A stretch of 38,405 bases of DNA, from NCBI RefSeq assembly GCF_001421435.1, contig NZ_LMKA01000074.1:1-38405 (forward strand). The letters are read 5' to 3'. The translations under genes and the position numbers were made by a program. The notes under the pieces are model-generated. The model saw only the letters and a list, made by a program, of their open reading frames with translations. It was not told where the DNA came from and ran no database searches. Every line of letters starts with the position of its first letter. The stretch's first letter is position 1. This DNA is from Chryseobacterium sp. Leaf201. Its GTDB lineage: Bacteria; Bacteroidota; Bacteroidia; Flavobacteriales; Weeksellaceae. Positions 24,174 to 31,998 of the stretch are shown in pieces.

Positions 24174-25493
24174 TTATTCTTTTGTAAAAGTTGTTTTTAC
24201 GCCTCCCTGAATGATATCAAACTGTTTTTTCTCAGGACGAAAATTGATCACGATTCCTGAAATATCAAATTTAAAACTGGTTTCAGAAGTAGCATCCAGT
24301 GGAAACGCGCTCTGCCCGGTAGCCTGTCCCATTAACTTTTTATCCTGAATAAAGATATTGATCTTCAAAGGCATGTCTCTGCTTGAATAGGTTCCGGTAA
24401 ATTTCTGAAGTTTGCTTTCGGCAATCTGGACAGTCTTAAAGCCCGGCATTTTAAAATCTTTGCCTTTTGCCGTGAGCATCATTTTTTCAAAAATTTCATC
24501 CGTATCCATATCAGCCTGGTTTATGGTATAACTAACAGCCAGTTTCTCATCGGGAAAATAAAATACTGCTGATATGAAGCCATCGATTACCCCATTGTGG
24601 CCGAATCCTGAACTTGTATCATCAGGTAGTTTCACCAGTCCGTATCCGTAACCGTCAATAAAATTCTTCATTTTATCAACATTCGATTTTTTAATAAGTT
24701 TCCCCTGTTCCAGTCCGGTAATGAATGTTATAAGTTCAGTAGGCGTTGAGATGATATTTCCTGCACCGGCCGGGACACTCATATGCGTTTCGGGTAACCT
24801 GTGATAGTTTTCGTTGGCATACAGATAAGATTCCGCCTGATTTTTTGAAGTGTCAATTTTCTCTCCGACTCCGGTTAAAGTCAGTTTTAAAGGCTTCGCA
24901 ATTTTATCTTTAATTAATTCTGCATACGGCTTTTTATATACTTTTTCAAGAATAAAACCCAGCAGAATATAGTTGGAGTTGCTGTATTCATACTTTGATC
25001 CGGGCTCAAAGTCACTTGCATATTTTTTAATGGTATTGATTAAATCTGCCTCCGTCTGTGGTTTCATGTAATACTCCGCAAATTCAGCCTTATTCGTCAG
25101 ATTCTGAATGCCCGTTCTGTGCTGTAATAACTGTTCAATGGTAATTTTACCTGCATTTGGAATCTCCGGGTAGAAATCTGATAATTTCCGGTCTAAGGAA
25201 ATCTTTTTATCTTCCACTGCTTTCATAATCAGAACGGCAGTAAAAGTCTTGCTGACTGAACCCACGCGGTACCGGGTATTCATATTGGCCTTCTGCTGTT
25301 TCTCAACATCGGAAAATCCAACTACTTTCAGAAAATTTGTCTGATTTTTATCGGTAAAGGCAAAACTTCCCATCACCTTATGATGCACGAACAGGGAATC
25401 AAAATAATTCCCCAGTTTTTCCTTAATGTTATTCTGAGAAAAAGCAATGCCCGAAATGCTTATCGCCGAAAGAAAAAGTAACTTTTTTAACAT
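24174..25493 (-). CDS. serine hydrolase of the beta-lactamase/penicillin-binding family
   Basis: This 439-residue protein (start at ATG 25493, MLKKLLFLSAISISGIAFSQ being the signal peptide; the ATG six codons earlier is less likely) has the family motifs SxxK at Ser79-Lys82 (GSVSKTF), YxN at Tyr170 (YEYSNSNY) and a GHNG segment in the place of KTG. Members are D-aminopeptidases, esterases or class-C-like peptidases rather than antibiotic-degrading enzymes as a rule. A C-terminal lipocalin-like domain (about 330-439) follows, typical of this subfamily. It is the first gene of an operon with the antitoxin-like gene and the M1 aminopeptidase, suggesting a shared peptide-processing role. Confidence 0.9.
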   Translation of the reverse strand: MLKKLLFLSAISISGIAFSQNNIKEKLGNYFDSLFVHHKVMGSFAFTDKNQTNFLKVVGFSDVEKQQKANMNTRYRVGSVSKTFTAVLIMKAVEDKKISLDRKLSDFYPEIPNAGKITIEQLLQHRTGIQNLTNKAEFAEYYMKPQTEADLINTIKKYASDFEPGSKYEYSNSNYILLGFILEKVYKKPYAELIKDKIAKPLKLTLTGVGEKIDTSKNQAESYLYANENYHRLPETHMSVPAGAGNIISTPTELITFITGLEQGKLIKKSNVDKMKNFIDGYGYGLVKLPDDTSSGFGHNGVIDGFISAVFYFPDEKLAVSYTINQADMDTDEIFEKMMLTAKGKDFKMPGFKTVQIAESKLQKFTGTYSSRDMPLKINIFIQDKKLMGQATGQSAFPLDATSETSFKFDISGIVINFRPEKKQFDIIQGGVKTTFTKE

Positions 25494-25539
25494 GCACTGA
25501 GATTTAATCAATAGGTTGAAAAAATCCGGTGAATGTTAC

Positions 25540-25572
25540 AAAAAAAGTGAAGTTTTGCGCTTCACCTTTTTT
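25540..25572. terminator. bidirectional terminator
   Basis: GTGAAG pairs with CTTCAC (25547-25552 with 25560-25565) around a 7-nt loop, with runs of A on the left and T on the right. It ends the toxin-antitoxin unit on the minus strand. Confidence 0.8.
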
Positions 25573-25577
25573 ATATT

Positions 25578-25881
25578 CTATTTATTAAACAGTCTCTCAA
25601 TATTCTCCGGATTGCCTTTGGAAGGAAGAAATAATAAAAGCTCTACATCATCTGTTTTAACATCGAAATATACTTTAACCTGTTTTTTTCCCAACAGTGC
25701 AAACCGCAATTCGCTATCTGAATCTATGGTAGGATACGAGACTATTCTGTCTTGAAATGACTCAATTAAATTATCTATCCCTTTTAAATAATTTAATTTC
25801 CTTTTTAGTCCAGTGCTCACTTAAAAAATCAGTGATTTCCCTAAGACTCTCAATCGCAATGTCAGAAAATATTATTTTCAT
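25578..25881 (-). pseudogene. RelE/ParE-family toxin gene with a 1-bp frameshift
   Basis: The frame beginning at ATG 25881 reads MKIIFSDIAIESLREITDFL, SEHWTKKEIKLF, a typical ParE/RelE-like toxin N-terminus, then hits a stop after KRDR. Removing one A from the AAAA run (plus-strand TTTT at 25782-25785) continues as KGIDNLIESFQDRIVSYPT and on through KKQVKVYFDVKTDDVELLLF to the end at 25578, restoring a protein of about 100 residues. The ATG overlaps the antitoxin stop (TGATG), the standard coupling. The shift inactivates the toxin unless it is a sequencing error in a homopolymer. Confidence 0.75.
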
Positions 25882-26120
25882 CATTTCTTAAAAATGGAAT
25901 CCATTAATTCTTTGGAATATTCCTGATATTCTCCATTTTTAATTTGACTGCAACTTCTTTTAATTATTTTTTTAAACTCATCAGAATTTTCAGTTTCCTC
26001 CCATGAATCAACTTTATCATTTTCAGAAACCTCAATACTGTTAACCCCTTTTATCTGGGATAAAAGTTTTTTGATGAAAGGAACATCTGCGTATTCGTCT
26101 AGACTGATTTTAATTTCCAT
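25881..26120 (-). CDS. antitoxin of a ParE/RelE-type module (DUF2683-like)
   Basis: This 79-residue acidic protein has a start MEIKISLDEYADVPFIKKL, the motif QIKGVNSIEV, and a helical tail (DEFKKIIKRSCSQIKNGEYQ, then YSKELMDSIFKK) that would wrap the toxin. Antitoxins of this type neutralise the partner and often autorepress. The gene is upstream of and overlaps the toxin gene by one base. It is intact, while the toxin is frameshifted, which is the tolerable direction of decay. Confidence 0.8.
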   Translation of the reverse strand: MEIKISLDEYADVPFIKKLLSQIKGVNSIEVSENDKVDSWEETENSDEFKKIIKRSCSQIKNGEYQEYSKELMDSIFKK

Positions 26121-26164
26121 ACTTTCTGAATTTGAATTAAAGTTAATGAAATTATTACTAAAAA

Positions 26165-26959
26165 TTAAATCGCAACAGGTGCTTTGATCCCCGGATGCGG
26201 ATCGTAATTTTCAAGCGTAAAATCTTCAAAATCAAAACTGAAAATATCTTTAATTTCAGGATTTAATTTCATGGTCGGGAGCGGCCTTGTTTCTCTTGAC
26301 AACTGTCTGTTCACCTGCTCAAAATGATTATTGTAAATGTGCACGTCCCCGAAACTGTGGACATAATCCCCCACTTCCAGATCGCACACCTGCGCCACCA
26401 TCATCAACAGCAATGCGTAGCTGGCAATATTGAAAGGCACTCCCAGGAAAACATCAGCACTTCTCTGGTAAAGTTGAAGGGATAATTTTCCGTCTGCTAC
26501 ATAAAACTGAAACAGCGCATGGCAGGGAGCCAAGGCCATATTGGGAATTTCGGCAACATTCCATGCGGAAACGATCAGCCTTCTGGAATCCGGATTTTTT
26601 TTGATCTGATCAATTACCTCTGTAATCTGGTCGACCACTTTTCCGTCTGCACCGTTCCAGCTTCTCCACTGTGCACCGTAAACAGGACCCAGGTCTCCGT
26701 TTTCATCTGCCCATTCGTCCCAGATTGAAATGCCGTTGTCTTTTAAATATTTAATATTGGTCTCGCCTTTTAAAAACCAGAGCAGTTCATAAATAATCGA
26801 TTTCAAATGCACTTTCTTGGTCGTCACCAATGGAAAACCTTTGGAAAGATCATACCTAAGCTGGTATCCGAAAACACTTCTGGTTCCGGTTCCCGTCCTG
26901 TCGGTTTTGTCTGTTCCATGGTCTACAATATGCTGTAAAAGGTCTAAATAATTCTGCAT
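26165..26959 (-). CDS. thyA: thymidylate synthase
   Basis: This is a 264-residue ThyA, the same length as the Escherichia coli enzyme. The catalytic Cys146 is in [12 protein letters not shown], with RRLIVSAWN and [20 protein letters not shown] binding phosphate and folate, and the C-terminal end [10 protein letters not shown] is intact. It converts dUMP to dTMP with methylene-tetrahydrofolate. A -7 element lies about 22 bp upstream of the ATG on the minus strand. Confidence 0.98.
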   Translation of the reverse strand: MQNYLDLLQHIVDHGTDKTDRTGTGTRSVFGYQLRYDLSKGFPLVTTKKVHLKSIIYELLWFLKGETNIKYLKDNGISIWDEWADENGDLGPVYGAQWRSWNGADGKVVDQITEVIDQIKKNPDSRRLIVSAWNVAEIPNMALAPCHALFQFYVADGKLSLQLYQRSADVFLGVPFNIASYALLLMMVAQVCDLEVGDYVHSFGDVHIYNNHFEQVNRQLSRETRPLPTMKLNPEIKDIFSFDFEDFTLENYDPHPGIKAPVAI

Positions 26960-26981
26960 TCTGAAAAGCTGTTTTATGGCT

Positions 26982-26989
26982 CAAATTTA
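26982..26989 (-). promoter_or_regulatory. -7 element of thyA
   Basis: On the minus strand TAAATTTG matches TAnnTTTG exactly, 22 bp before the thyA ATG. No -33 TTG at the right spacing is seen. Confidence 0.5.
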
Positions 26990-27148
26990 AAGAATCTAAA
27001 TCAAAAGACCGAATAAAAACCATTCATTTTGCCAATACCCTCTACTGCTGTATTCTAACTGCTGAACTTAATTTAAGTGTAATAGTAAATCGATTTTGAT
27101 TAAATTATTCAGAATGATTTGAACTTCAACTGCTATTCTGATACAGGT

Positions 27149-27589
27149 TTACCAGATTTCCTCAATGGTCTGGCTGATTGTATTGATAAAGAAACTCTGT
27201 CCTTTGCCCAAGCCTGTCATAGCTTTTACCAAAGGAGATTCTGCGGACACCGTCATTATTTTCTGATTGTCCAGAACGATTTCCCCAACCGAAGCGGCAA
27301 TATAAAAAAGTCCCTTATCGGTTTTTACCAAAGCGCCGTTCTGTACTTTTGATGAGGGTTCGGCTGATATTTTCTGAATCAACAGCTGCTGGTTCAGCGT
27401 TTCATTCAGCTGCCTCTGAAGATTATTGATCTCCTGCTGAAGCATCTCGCGGCCCGTCTCATATTTATCACCCATTGAGCTTTTGGTATCATTGCTTGAG
27501 GCTCTGGTTTCTGTAATCAGATTTTCGAAGTTCTGAATTTTCCCGGTGATTTTATTTCTGACGATTTCTGCTATTTTAGATTTATCCAT
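27149..27589 (-). CDS. GreA/GreB-like protein
   Basis: This 146-residue protein has an N-terminal coiled-coil (KYETGREMLQQEINNLQRQL, about 50-70) and a C-terminal globular part (VQNGALVKTDKGLFYIAASVGEI, then ISAESPLVKAMTGLGKGQSF) resembling the Gre-factor C-terminal domain; flavobacterial members are often misannotated as 3-oxoacyl-ACP synthase. I choose the ATG at 27589 (MDKSKIAEI). Starts 7 and 12 codons earlier are open, but a -7 element at 27630-27623 places transcription start near 27616, too close to them. It may modulate RNA polymerase; this is unproven. Confidence 0.7.
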   Translation of the reverse strand: MDKSKIAEIVRNKITGKIQNFENLITETRASSNDTKSSMGDKYETGREMLQQEINNLQRQLNETLNQQLLIQKISAEPSSKVQNGALVKTDKGLFYIAASVGEIVLDNQKIMTVSAESPLVKAMTGLGKGQSFFINTISQTIEEIW

Positions 27590-27622
27590 ACGGCTTACGG
27601 CTCTGTTCATTTGGCAAACATT

Positions 27623-27630
27623 CAAATGTA
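27623..27630 (-). promoter_or_regulatory. -7 element of the GreA/B-like gene
   Basis: On the minus strand TACATTTG matches TAnnTTTG, about 34 bp before the ATG at 27589. Confidence 0.5.
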
Positions 27631-27667
27631 TTAAATAATTTTAATATTGAAGATAATATGATACAAA

Positions 27668-27698
27668 AGCAGGCTGCCATTCATTCCGGCAGCCTGTT
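27668..27698 (-). terminator. terminator of the GH13 gene
   Basis: CAGGCTGCC pairs with GGCAGCCTG around a 9-nt loop (27679-27687), with TTTTG following on the minus strand. It lies 26 bp after the GH13 stop. Confidence 0.75.
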
Positions 27699-27723
27699 GC
27701 TTGTTTATTTAAAAATTCAGTTT

Positions 27724-29073
27724 TTATTTTTCAAAAACAGCAAAATCCGAAACTTTGAAATTAAAGGCCTTCCCTGCATCAAAGTTCTTTTTCGTTTTAT
27801 CAAAAACATTTTTGAAGGTTCCGGATACCTGTCCGTCTTCAATGATGAAGTTGACGGGTTCTTTTGACATATTTAAAACCACCAGCACTTCATCTTTCCC
27901 GTTTTTCCTCAGGTAAGCTAAAATCTTATCGTTGGCTGTGGTGTTCAGAAAATATGTAGTTACCTCCAGATCTCCTCCTCTTAAGGCCGGGTTTGAAGAT
28001 TTAAGATTGAATAACATCTTGTAGAAATCTGCAGATGCATAAGTGCCGTTCCATGCGATAGGGTCTTTTTCAAAAAATTCCAGCCTTTTCATATTGGGAA
28101 GCTCCTGACCGGAATAGAGCAAAGGAATCCCATTCCAGGTAGCCGAAAATACAGCCATCGGTTTGGTAATATCCCCGTATTTTTCATACTCTGTCCCGTT
28201 CCAGGAATTTTCATCATGATTGGTAGTAAACCATGCCCTCATAGAGCCGTCCCCGATTTTTGAATATTGCGTTAACAAATCTTTAAGTTCCTGAAGCGGC
28301 TGGTTTTTCTTATAATAATCTTCGGATTTATGCATCCACTTCCAGGAATAACTGGCGTCAAAAACTTTTCCATAATCCGGATTTTCAAGTTCATCATATT
28401 CCCCTATCCAGAAAAGAGGCTTTATTTTTTCAACTTCGGGACGGGCCTGCTGCCAGAAATCCACTTCTACCCATGAGGCAAGGTCACACCTGAAGCCGTC
28501 AATACCCGTTTCCCTGATCCAGAATTTCATGGCATCAATCATGGCGAGGCGCATTTCCTGATTTTTATAATCCAGTTCAATAATATCATCCATTCCTGAA
28601 GCAACATGGAATTTCCCGTCCGGATCTTTCAGATAAAATTCAGGATGCGTTTTGGTCCAGACATGGTCCCATCCGGTATGGTTGGCCACCCAGTCGATGA
28701 TTACCTTGAATCCTAAGCGGTGTGCTTCATTCACCATGCGTTTAAAATCTTCCATGGTCCCGAATTCCGGATTAATGGAGGTATAATCTGCTGCGGCATA
28801 CTGGCTTCCAAGGCTGCCTTTTTTGTTTTGCTGTGCAATGGGTGTAACCGGCATGAACCAGAGGGTCTTTACGCCCATAGATTTCAGTCTCGGCATTTCT
28901 TTCGCAAAAGCATTGAAGGTTCCTTCTTTGGTATATTGTCTTACATTGACTTCGTAAATATTGGTTGTATGTTTCCAGTCTTTAGGCAAATCTGTCATAT
29001 CGTTTTTTATATTTTGAGTAGTGCACGAAGCCATTCCCAGGCTTATGGCTGCAATTAAAATTAGCTTTCTCAT
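27724..29073 (-). CDS. GH13 alpha-amylase-family lipoprotein
   Basis: This 449-residue glycosidase has a lipoprotein signal (lipobox GMASC, Cys17). Conserved GH13 regions are DWVANHTGWDH (about 127-137), GFRCDLA with nucleophile Asp197, WIGEYDE with acid/base Glu225, and TNHDENS with Asp287. The catalytic barrel runs to about 370 and a beta-sandwich domain C follows. It cleaves alpha-1,4-glucans or maltodextrins at the outer membrane or periplasmic face. No SusC/SusD or other starch-use genes surround it, so it is probably expressed alone. Confidence 0.93.
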   Translation of the reverse strand: MRKLILIAAISLGMASCTTQNIKNDMTDLPKDWKHTTNIYEVNVRQYTKEGTFNAFAKEMPRLKSMGVKTLWFMPVTPIAQQNKKGSLGSQYAAADYTSINPEFGTMEDFKRMVNEAHRLGFKVIIDWVANHTGWDHVWTKTHPEFYLKDPDGKFHVASGMDDIIELDYKNQEMRLAMIDAMKFWIRETGIDGFRCDLASWVEVDFWQQARPEVEKIKPLFWIGEYDELENPDYGKVFDASYSWKWMHKSEDYYKKNQPLQELKDLLTQYSKIGDGSMRAWFTTNHDENSWNGTEYEKYGDITKPMAVFSATWNGIPLLYSGQELPNMKRLEFFEKDPIAWNGTYASADFYKMLFNLKSSNPALRGGDLEVTTYFLNTTANDKILAYLRKNGKDEVLVVLNMSKEPVNFIIEDGQVSGTFKNVFDKTKKNFDAGKAFNFKVSDFAVFEK

Positions 29074-29280
29074 TCAGTCCCTTTTAACAAAAATAACAAT
29101 TGTGACTGAAAAAAGGCCATGATAAGGCGTGAATTTTATGTGAAAGAACAATTAAAGCAGGCAAAATGACTGCTTAAAAGCGGAAGATAAATTTAAATGC
29201 AGTTCCATCATCAATGGCGGCATTTCAACTTACTGAAAGTGGCAAACGATAAATGTTTACTTGTTATCTTTAAAAAGAAA

Positions 29281-29300
29281 CCCCGAATTTTCATCCGGGG
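29281..29300 (-). terminator. terminator of the pRiA4b ORF-3 gene
   Basis: CCCCG at 29281-29285 pairs with CGGGG at 29296-29300 around a 10-nt loop, and plus-strand AAAAAGAAA to the left gives a T-run on the minus strand. The remaining 29074-29280 region shows no gene. Confidence 0.7.
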
Positions 29301-29323
29301 CTGTCTATTATTTTTGTATTTGT

Positions 29324-29917
29324 TTATCTTTCGTCTTCGTTGTCTTCTTCATCAAAAACGTCATCGTTGTAATCGTCTTCTTCCTCGTCATCAAAATTAT
29401 CGTCATCCTCATCTGCAAAGTTTCCGCCTGCTACCAGATCATCATCAAAACCGAAATCATCATCCAGTAACGGCATGGCCGATTTCTTTTTGGATCCTCC
29501 CGCAGCACTTTTAATCGGTGCTTTCATAGGAACATTCCCGAATCTGTATACGGTGATCGGATAATTAACACCTTTGGTTTCATCAATAATTTCCACCAGT
29601 TCGCAGAAGAATTCCCAAAGGTCAAGAAGACCGTACTGGAACTGCGCCTTGTTTCCTGTATTTTCGAAAGCTTCGTCAATGTACACATCCGACATAATTT
29701 CGCCGTCGCCATCGTCACTCATATCTTCCAACGGGACACTTTTTATGATTGTACCGTCTTCTTCCAGCAGATTAAATGTAGAAAGCTCCTCTCCCTGCAG
29801 GCTGAACGCGCTTTTAATACCTAAATGTAAGTTCCATAGCGTCTGTTTCCCTTTAACTTCGATATCCCGGAAAATATCTTCTTTTGCATCTAATATTACG
29901 CGGATTTTGTAAACCAT
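29324..29917 (-). CDS. plasmid pRiA4b ORF-3 family protein with acidic tail
   Basis: This 197-residue protein matches the pRiA4b ORF-3-like domain (YKIRVILDAKEDIFRDIEV, TLWNLHLGIKSAF, then FQYGLLDLWEFFCELVEI). The last 50 residues are nearly all Asp, Glu, Asn and Phe (about 145-197), giving a strongly acidic disordered tail. The domain occurs in plasmid and transposon contexts, but flavobacterial chromosomal copies such as this one are single genes with unknown role. No transposon ends are visible nearby. Confidence 0.85.
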   Translation of the reverse strand: MVYKIRVILDAKEDIFRDIEVKGKQTLWNLHLGIKSAFSLQGEELSTFNLLEEDGTIIKSVPLEDMSDDGDGEIMSDVYIDEAFENTGNKAQFQYGLLDLWEFFCELVEIIDETKGVNYPITVYRFGNVPMKAPIKSAAGGSKKKSAMPLLDDDFGFDDDLVAGGNFADEDDDNFDDEEEDDYNDDVFDEEDNEDER

Positions 29918-30046
29918 CAGTTTTAAATTACTTTTTGCCTTTATTATTATGATAAATCTCTATTGCAAATATAAAATAAATGAGATGGGACAAAAAAATA
30001 TTTATTGATTTTTTAAAACATTTTTTTTGCTTACATTTTGCCGGAG

Positions 30047-31078
30047 CTATTTGCTTTTTTCAAGCATAAAGCTGAATTTCGTCCCTTCAAGATAGACACT
30101 TTCTGCCGTTATGTTTTCGTTATGGGCTTCAAGAATATGCTTTACGATGGCAAGACCTAGTCCTGAACCGCCTTCTCTCCTGCTGCGGCTGGTTTCTACA
30201 CGGTAAAACCTTTCAAAAATCCTCGGCAGGCTTTCTGATTTGATTCCCATTCCGTTGTCTATCACCTCTATTAAAACCTTATTTTTAAGAATGCTTGTTT
30301 TTACGACTACTTTTGCTTCCTGGCGGTTGGCATAATGTATTGCATTGGAGATCAGGTTGATAAAAACCTGTGATATTTTCTGCTTGTCTGCCTCCACAAA
30401 AATCTGCGGGTGCAGGGTCTGGATCTGTAACGTGGCATTGTGCTTTTCCGCTTCCAGGTCCAGAAGGTCAAAAATTTCCTTGATCAGTACATTAACATCA
30501 AATTTTGAAACGGTCAGGTTGATTTCTCCTGCTTCCAGACGGTTGATCATGTCAAGATCGGTAACAATGGCAATAAGGCGTTCAACGGATTTATCAATCC
30601 GCTCCAGGTATTTATCCCGGATTACCAGATTATCGACACCACCGTCGCGCAAGGTTTCCACATAACCCTGAATGGAAAACAAAGGGGTTTTAAGCTCGTG
30701 GGAAACATTGCCGATGTACTCTTTACGGTAGCTTTCCATTTCCTTCATCATATCAAGCTCGGTGATCTTCTTCTGATTGAGGTCTGAAAACCGCTCGCCT
30801 AATTCTTTGATGGTGATATTTTCATTATCATTGGTAACAATTTCCTGCGGCAGGATCCGTGAAAGACCGCGCACCTGTTTTTTGCCGTAATAATTAAAGA
30901 GCAGCTCCAGTACGATGTAATTGATGATAAAAATAAATACAAGGCAGATGAACAGCCCGATTTTGAAGAAAGGGGTACTGTAATAGATATCCTTCAGCGA
31001 ATCAAAAATGATTACTAACAGGAACATCACCAGTGTCAGGAGACAGGAGGCGACAAGGGTAAGTCTGTAAAATTTCAA
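30047..31078 (-). CDS. PhoR-like sensor histidine kinase
   Basis: This 343-residue kinase has two membrane helices (about 7-27 and 39-62) with only about 10 residues between them, so no periplasmic sensor domain, as in PhoR. The HisKA domain has the phospho-accepting His127 in IGNVSHELKTPLFS, and the ATPase has N-box ISNAIHYA, G1 DNGMGIK and G2 GGSGLGLAIVKHI. It lies 51 bp downstream of the response regulator gene. The signal is probably internal or via a partner protein. The neighbouring divergent TonB receptor suggests a role in nutrient limitation, perhaps phosphate. Confidence 0.9.
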   Translation of the reverse strand: MKFYRLTLVASCLLTLVMFLLVIIFDSLKDIYYSTPFFKIGLFICLVFIFIINYIVLELLFNYYGKKQVRGLSRILPQEIVTNDNENITIKELGERFSDLNQKKITELDMMKEMESYRKEYIGNVSHELKTPLFSIQGYVETLRDGGVDNLVIRDKYLERIDKSVERLIAIVTDLDMINRLEAGEINLTVSKFDVNVLIKEIFDLLDLEAEKHNATLQIQTLHPQIFVEADKQKISQVFINLISNAIHYANRQEAKVVVKTSILKNKVLIEVIDNGMGIKSESLPRIFERFYRVETSRSRREGGSGLGLAIVKHILEAHNENITAESVYLEGTKFSFMLEKSK

Positions 31079-31129
31079 TTTTACACTGTTTTAGGGTTGA
31101 TACGTAAAGGTAAGAATTGAAACTGAGTA

Positions 31130-31807
31130 TTAAACAATAAGTTTATACCCAATTCCTTTTAATGTCTGAATCGTATTGATTCCCAGTTTTTCTCTTAATC
31201 TTCTGATGTGTACATCAATGGTTCTTTCTCCAACAATAACATCATTGCCCCAGACTTTTTCCAGAATTTCTTCTCTTTTGAAAACTTTTTCGGTGTTTGA
31301 TGCCAGTAGGTAAAGAAGGTCAAATTCTTTTTTCGGAAGAAGGAACTGCTGCCCGCTTTTAGAAACCCTGAAGTTGTCCTTATCTATAATAAGATCACCG
31401 ATTTCAATAAGCTTGGCATTATCTGATACCTGAGAGGTCAGCTGCAGCAAAGCATTGACTTTGGAAATAAGGATTTTCGGTTTAATCAGCTTAACGATAT
31501 AATCATTGGCACCTGCCTGGAATCCCGCCAGCTGCGAAAACTCTTCGCTTCTTGCTGAAAGAAATACAATTAATGTTTTCTGAAGCTCCTTGATCCTGCG
31601 AAGTTCCTGACAGGTTTCTATCCCGTCTTTCTCCGGCATCATTACATCCAACAGGATCAGATCAGGAACAATTTCTTTTGCCTTGTCAATACCTTCGTTA
31701 CCGTTGGTGGCTGTATAGATATCATAGCCTTCCTTTTCCAGATTGTAAGACAGGATTTCTAAAATATCCAGTTCATCGTCAATCAGGAGGATTTTCTTTT
31801 GGTTCAT
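31130..31807 (-). CDS. OmpR/PhoB-family response regulator
   Basis: This 225-residue protein has a receiver domain (phospho-acceptor Asp54 in ILLDVMMP, acidic pair at Asp10-Asp11, switch Lys106) and a winged-helix DNA-binding domain ending GERTIDVHIRRLREKLG. The usual Lys-Pro after the switch Lys reads Lys-Leu here (YIVKLIKPK; codon CTG in place of a CCN). It should regulate the divergent TonB-receptor operon and its own. It is upstream of the histidine kinase in the same operon. Confidence 0.92.
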   Translation of the reverse strand: MNQKKILLIDDELDILEILSYNLEKEGYDIYTATNGNEGIDKAKEIVPDLILLDVMMPEKDGIETCQELRRIKELQKTLIVFLSARSEEFSQLAGFQAGANDYIVKLIKPKILISKVNALLQLTSQVSDNAKLIEIGDLIIDKDNFRVSKSGQQFLLPKKEFDLLYLLASNTEKVFKREEILEKVWGNDVIVGERTIDVHIRRLREKLGINTIQTLKGIGYKLIV

Positions 31808-31825
31808 TTTTGATTTTTACGAGTC

Positions 31826-31916
31826 AAAGTTAATAATATTTTAATCACAGTTTAACAAAACGGGCATCGTTCACATAAAGTTAACAATAATAATCTTTTC
31901 TTAATGTTCAGTTAAG
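31826..31916. promoter_or_regulatory. cluster of GTTAA-type repeats in the PhoB-like/TonB-receptor divergent region
   Basis: AAAGTTAA (31826-31833), CAGTTTAAC (31848-31856), AAGTTAAC (31878-31885) and CAGTTAAG (31909-31916) recur in the same orientation; the last also forms CTTAA-N7-TTAAG with 31900-31904. TTAACA, the half-site used by Bacillus PhoP, occurs twice. PhoB/OmpR proteins bind such direct repeats. The repeats are seen; assignment to this regulator is inference. Confidence 0.45.
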
Positions 31917-31998
31917 AAAAAATTAAATTTCGCTAAACCATTTACTCGGCTATTCTTTCATTCCTTTGCAGCGAAAGAATATAGTAAGAAGAAAAGAA

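Noticed and set aside
29197..29514. Open frame rich in His, Arg and Leu opposite the pRiA4b ORF-3 gene
   Set aside because: It is the antisense of the acidic tail (GAT/GAA codons read backwards give His, Arg, Leu and Phe) and overlaps a terminator; no start signals.
29324..29917. Transposon because of the pRiA4b ORF-3/IS1096-type name
   Set aside because: No transposase, terminal inverted repeats or target duplication nearby; the gene looks like a stable chromosomal copy.
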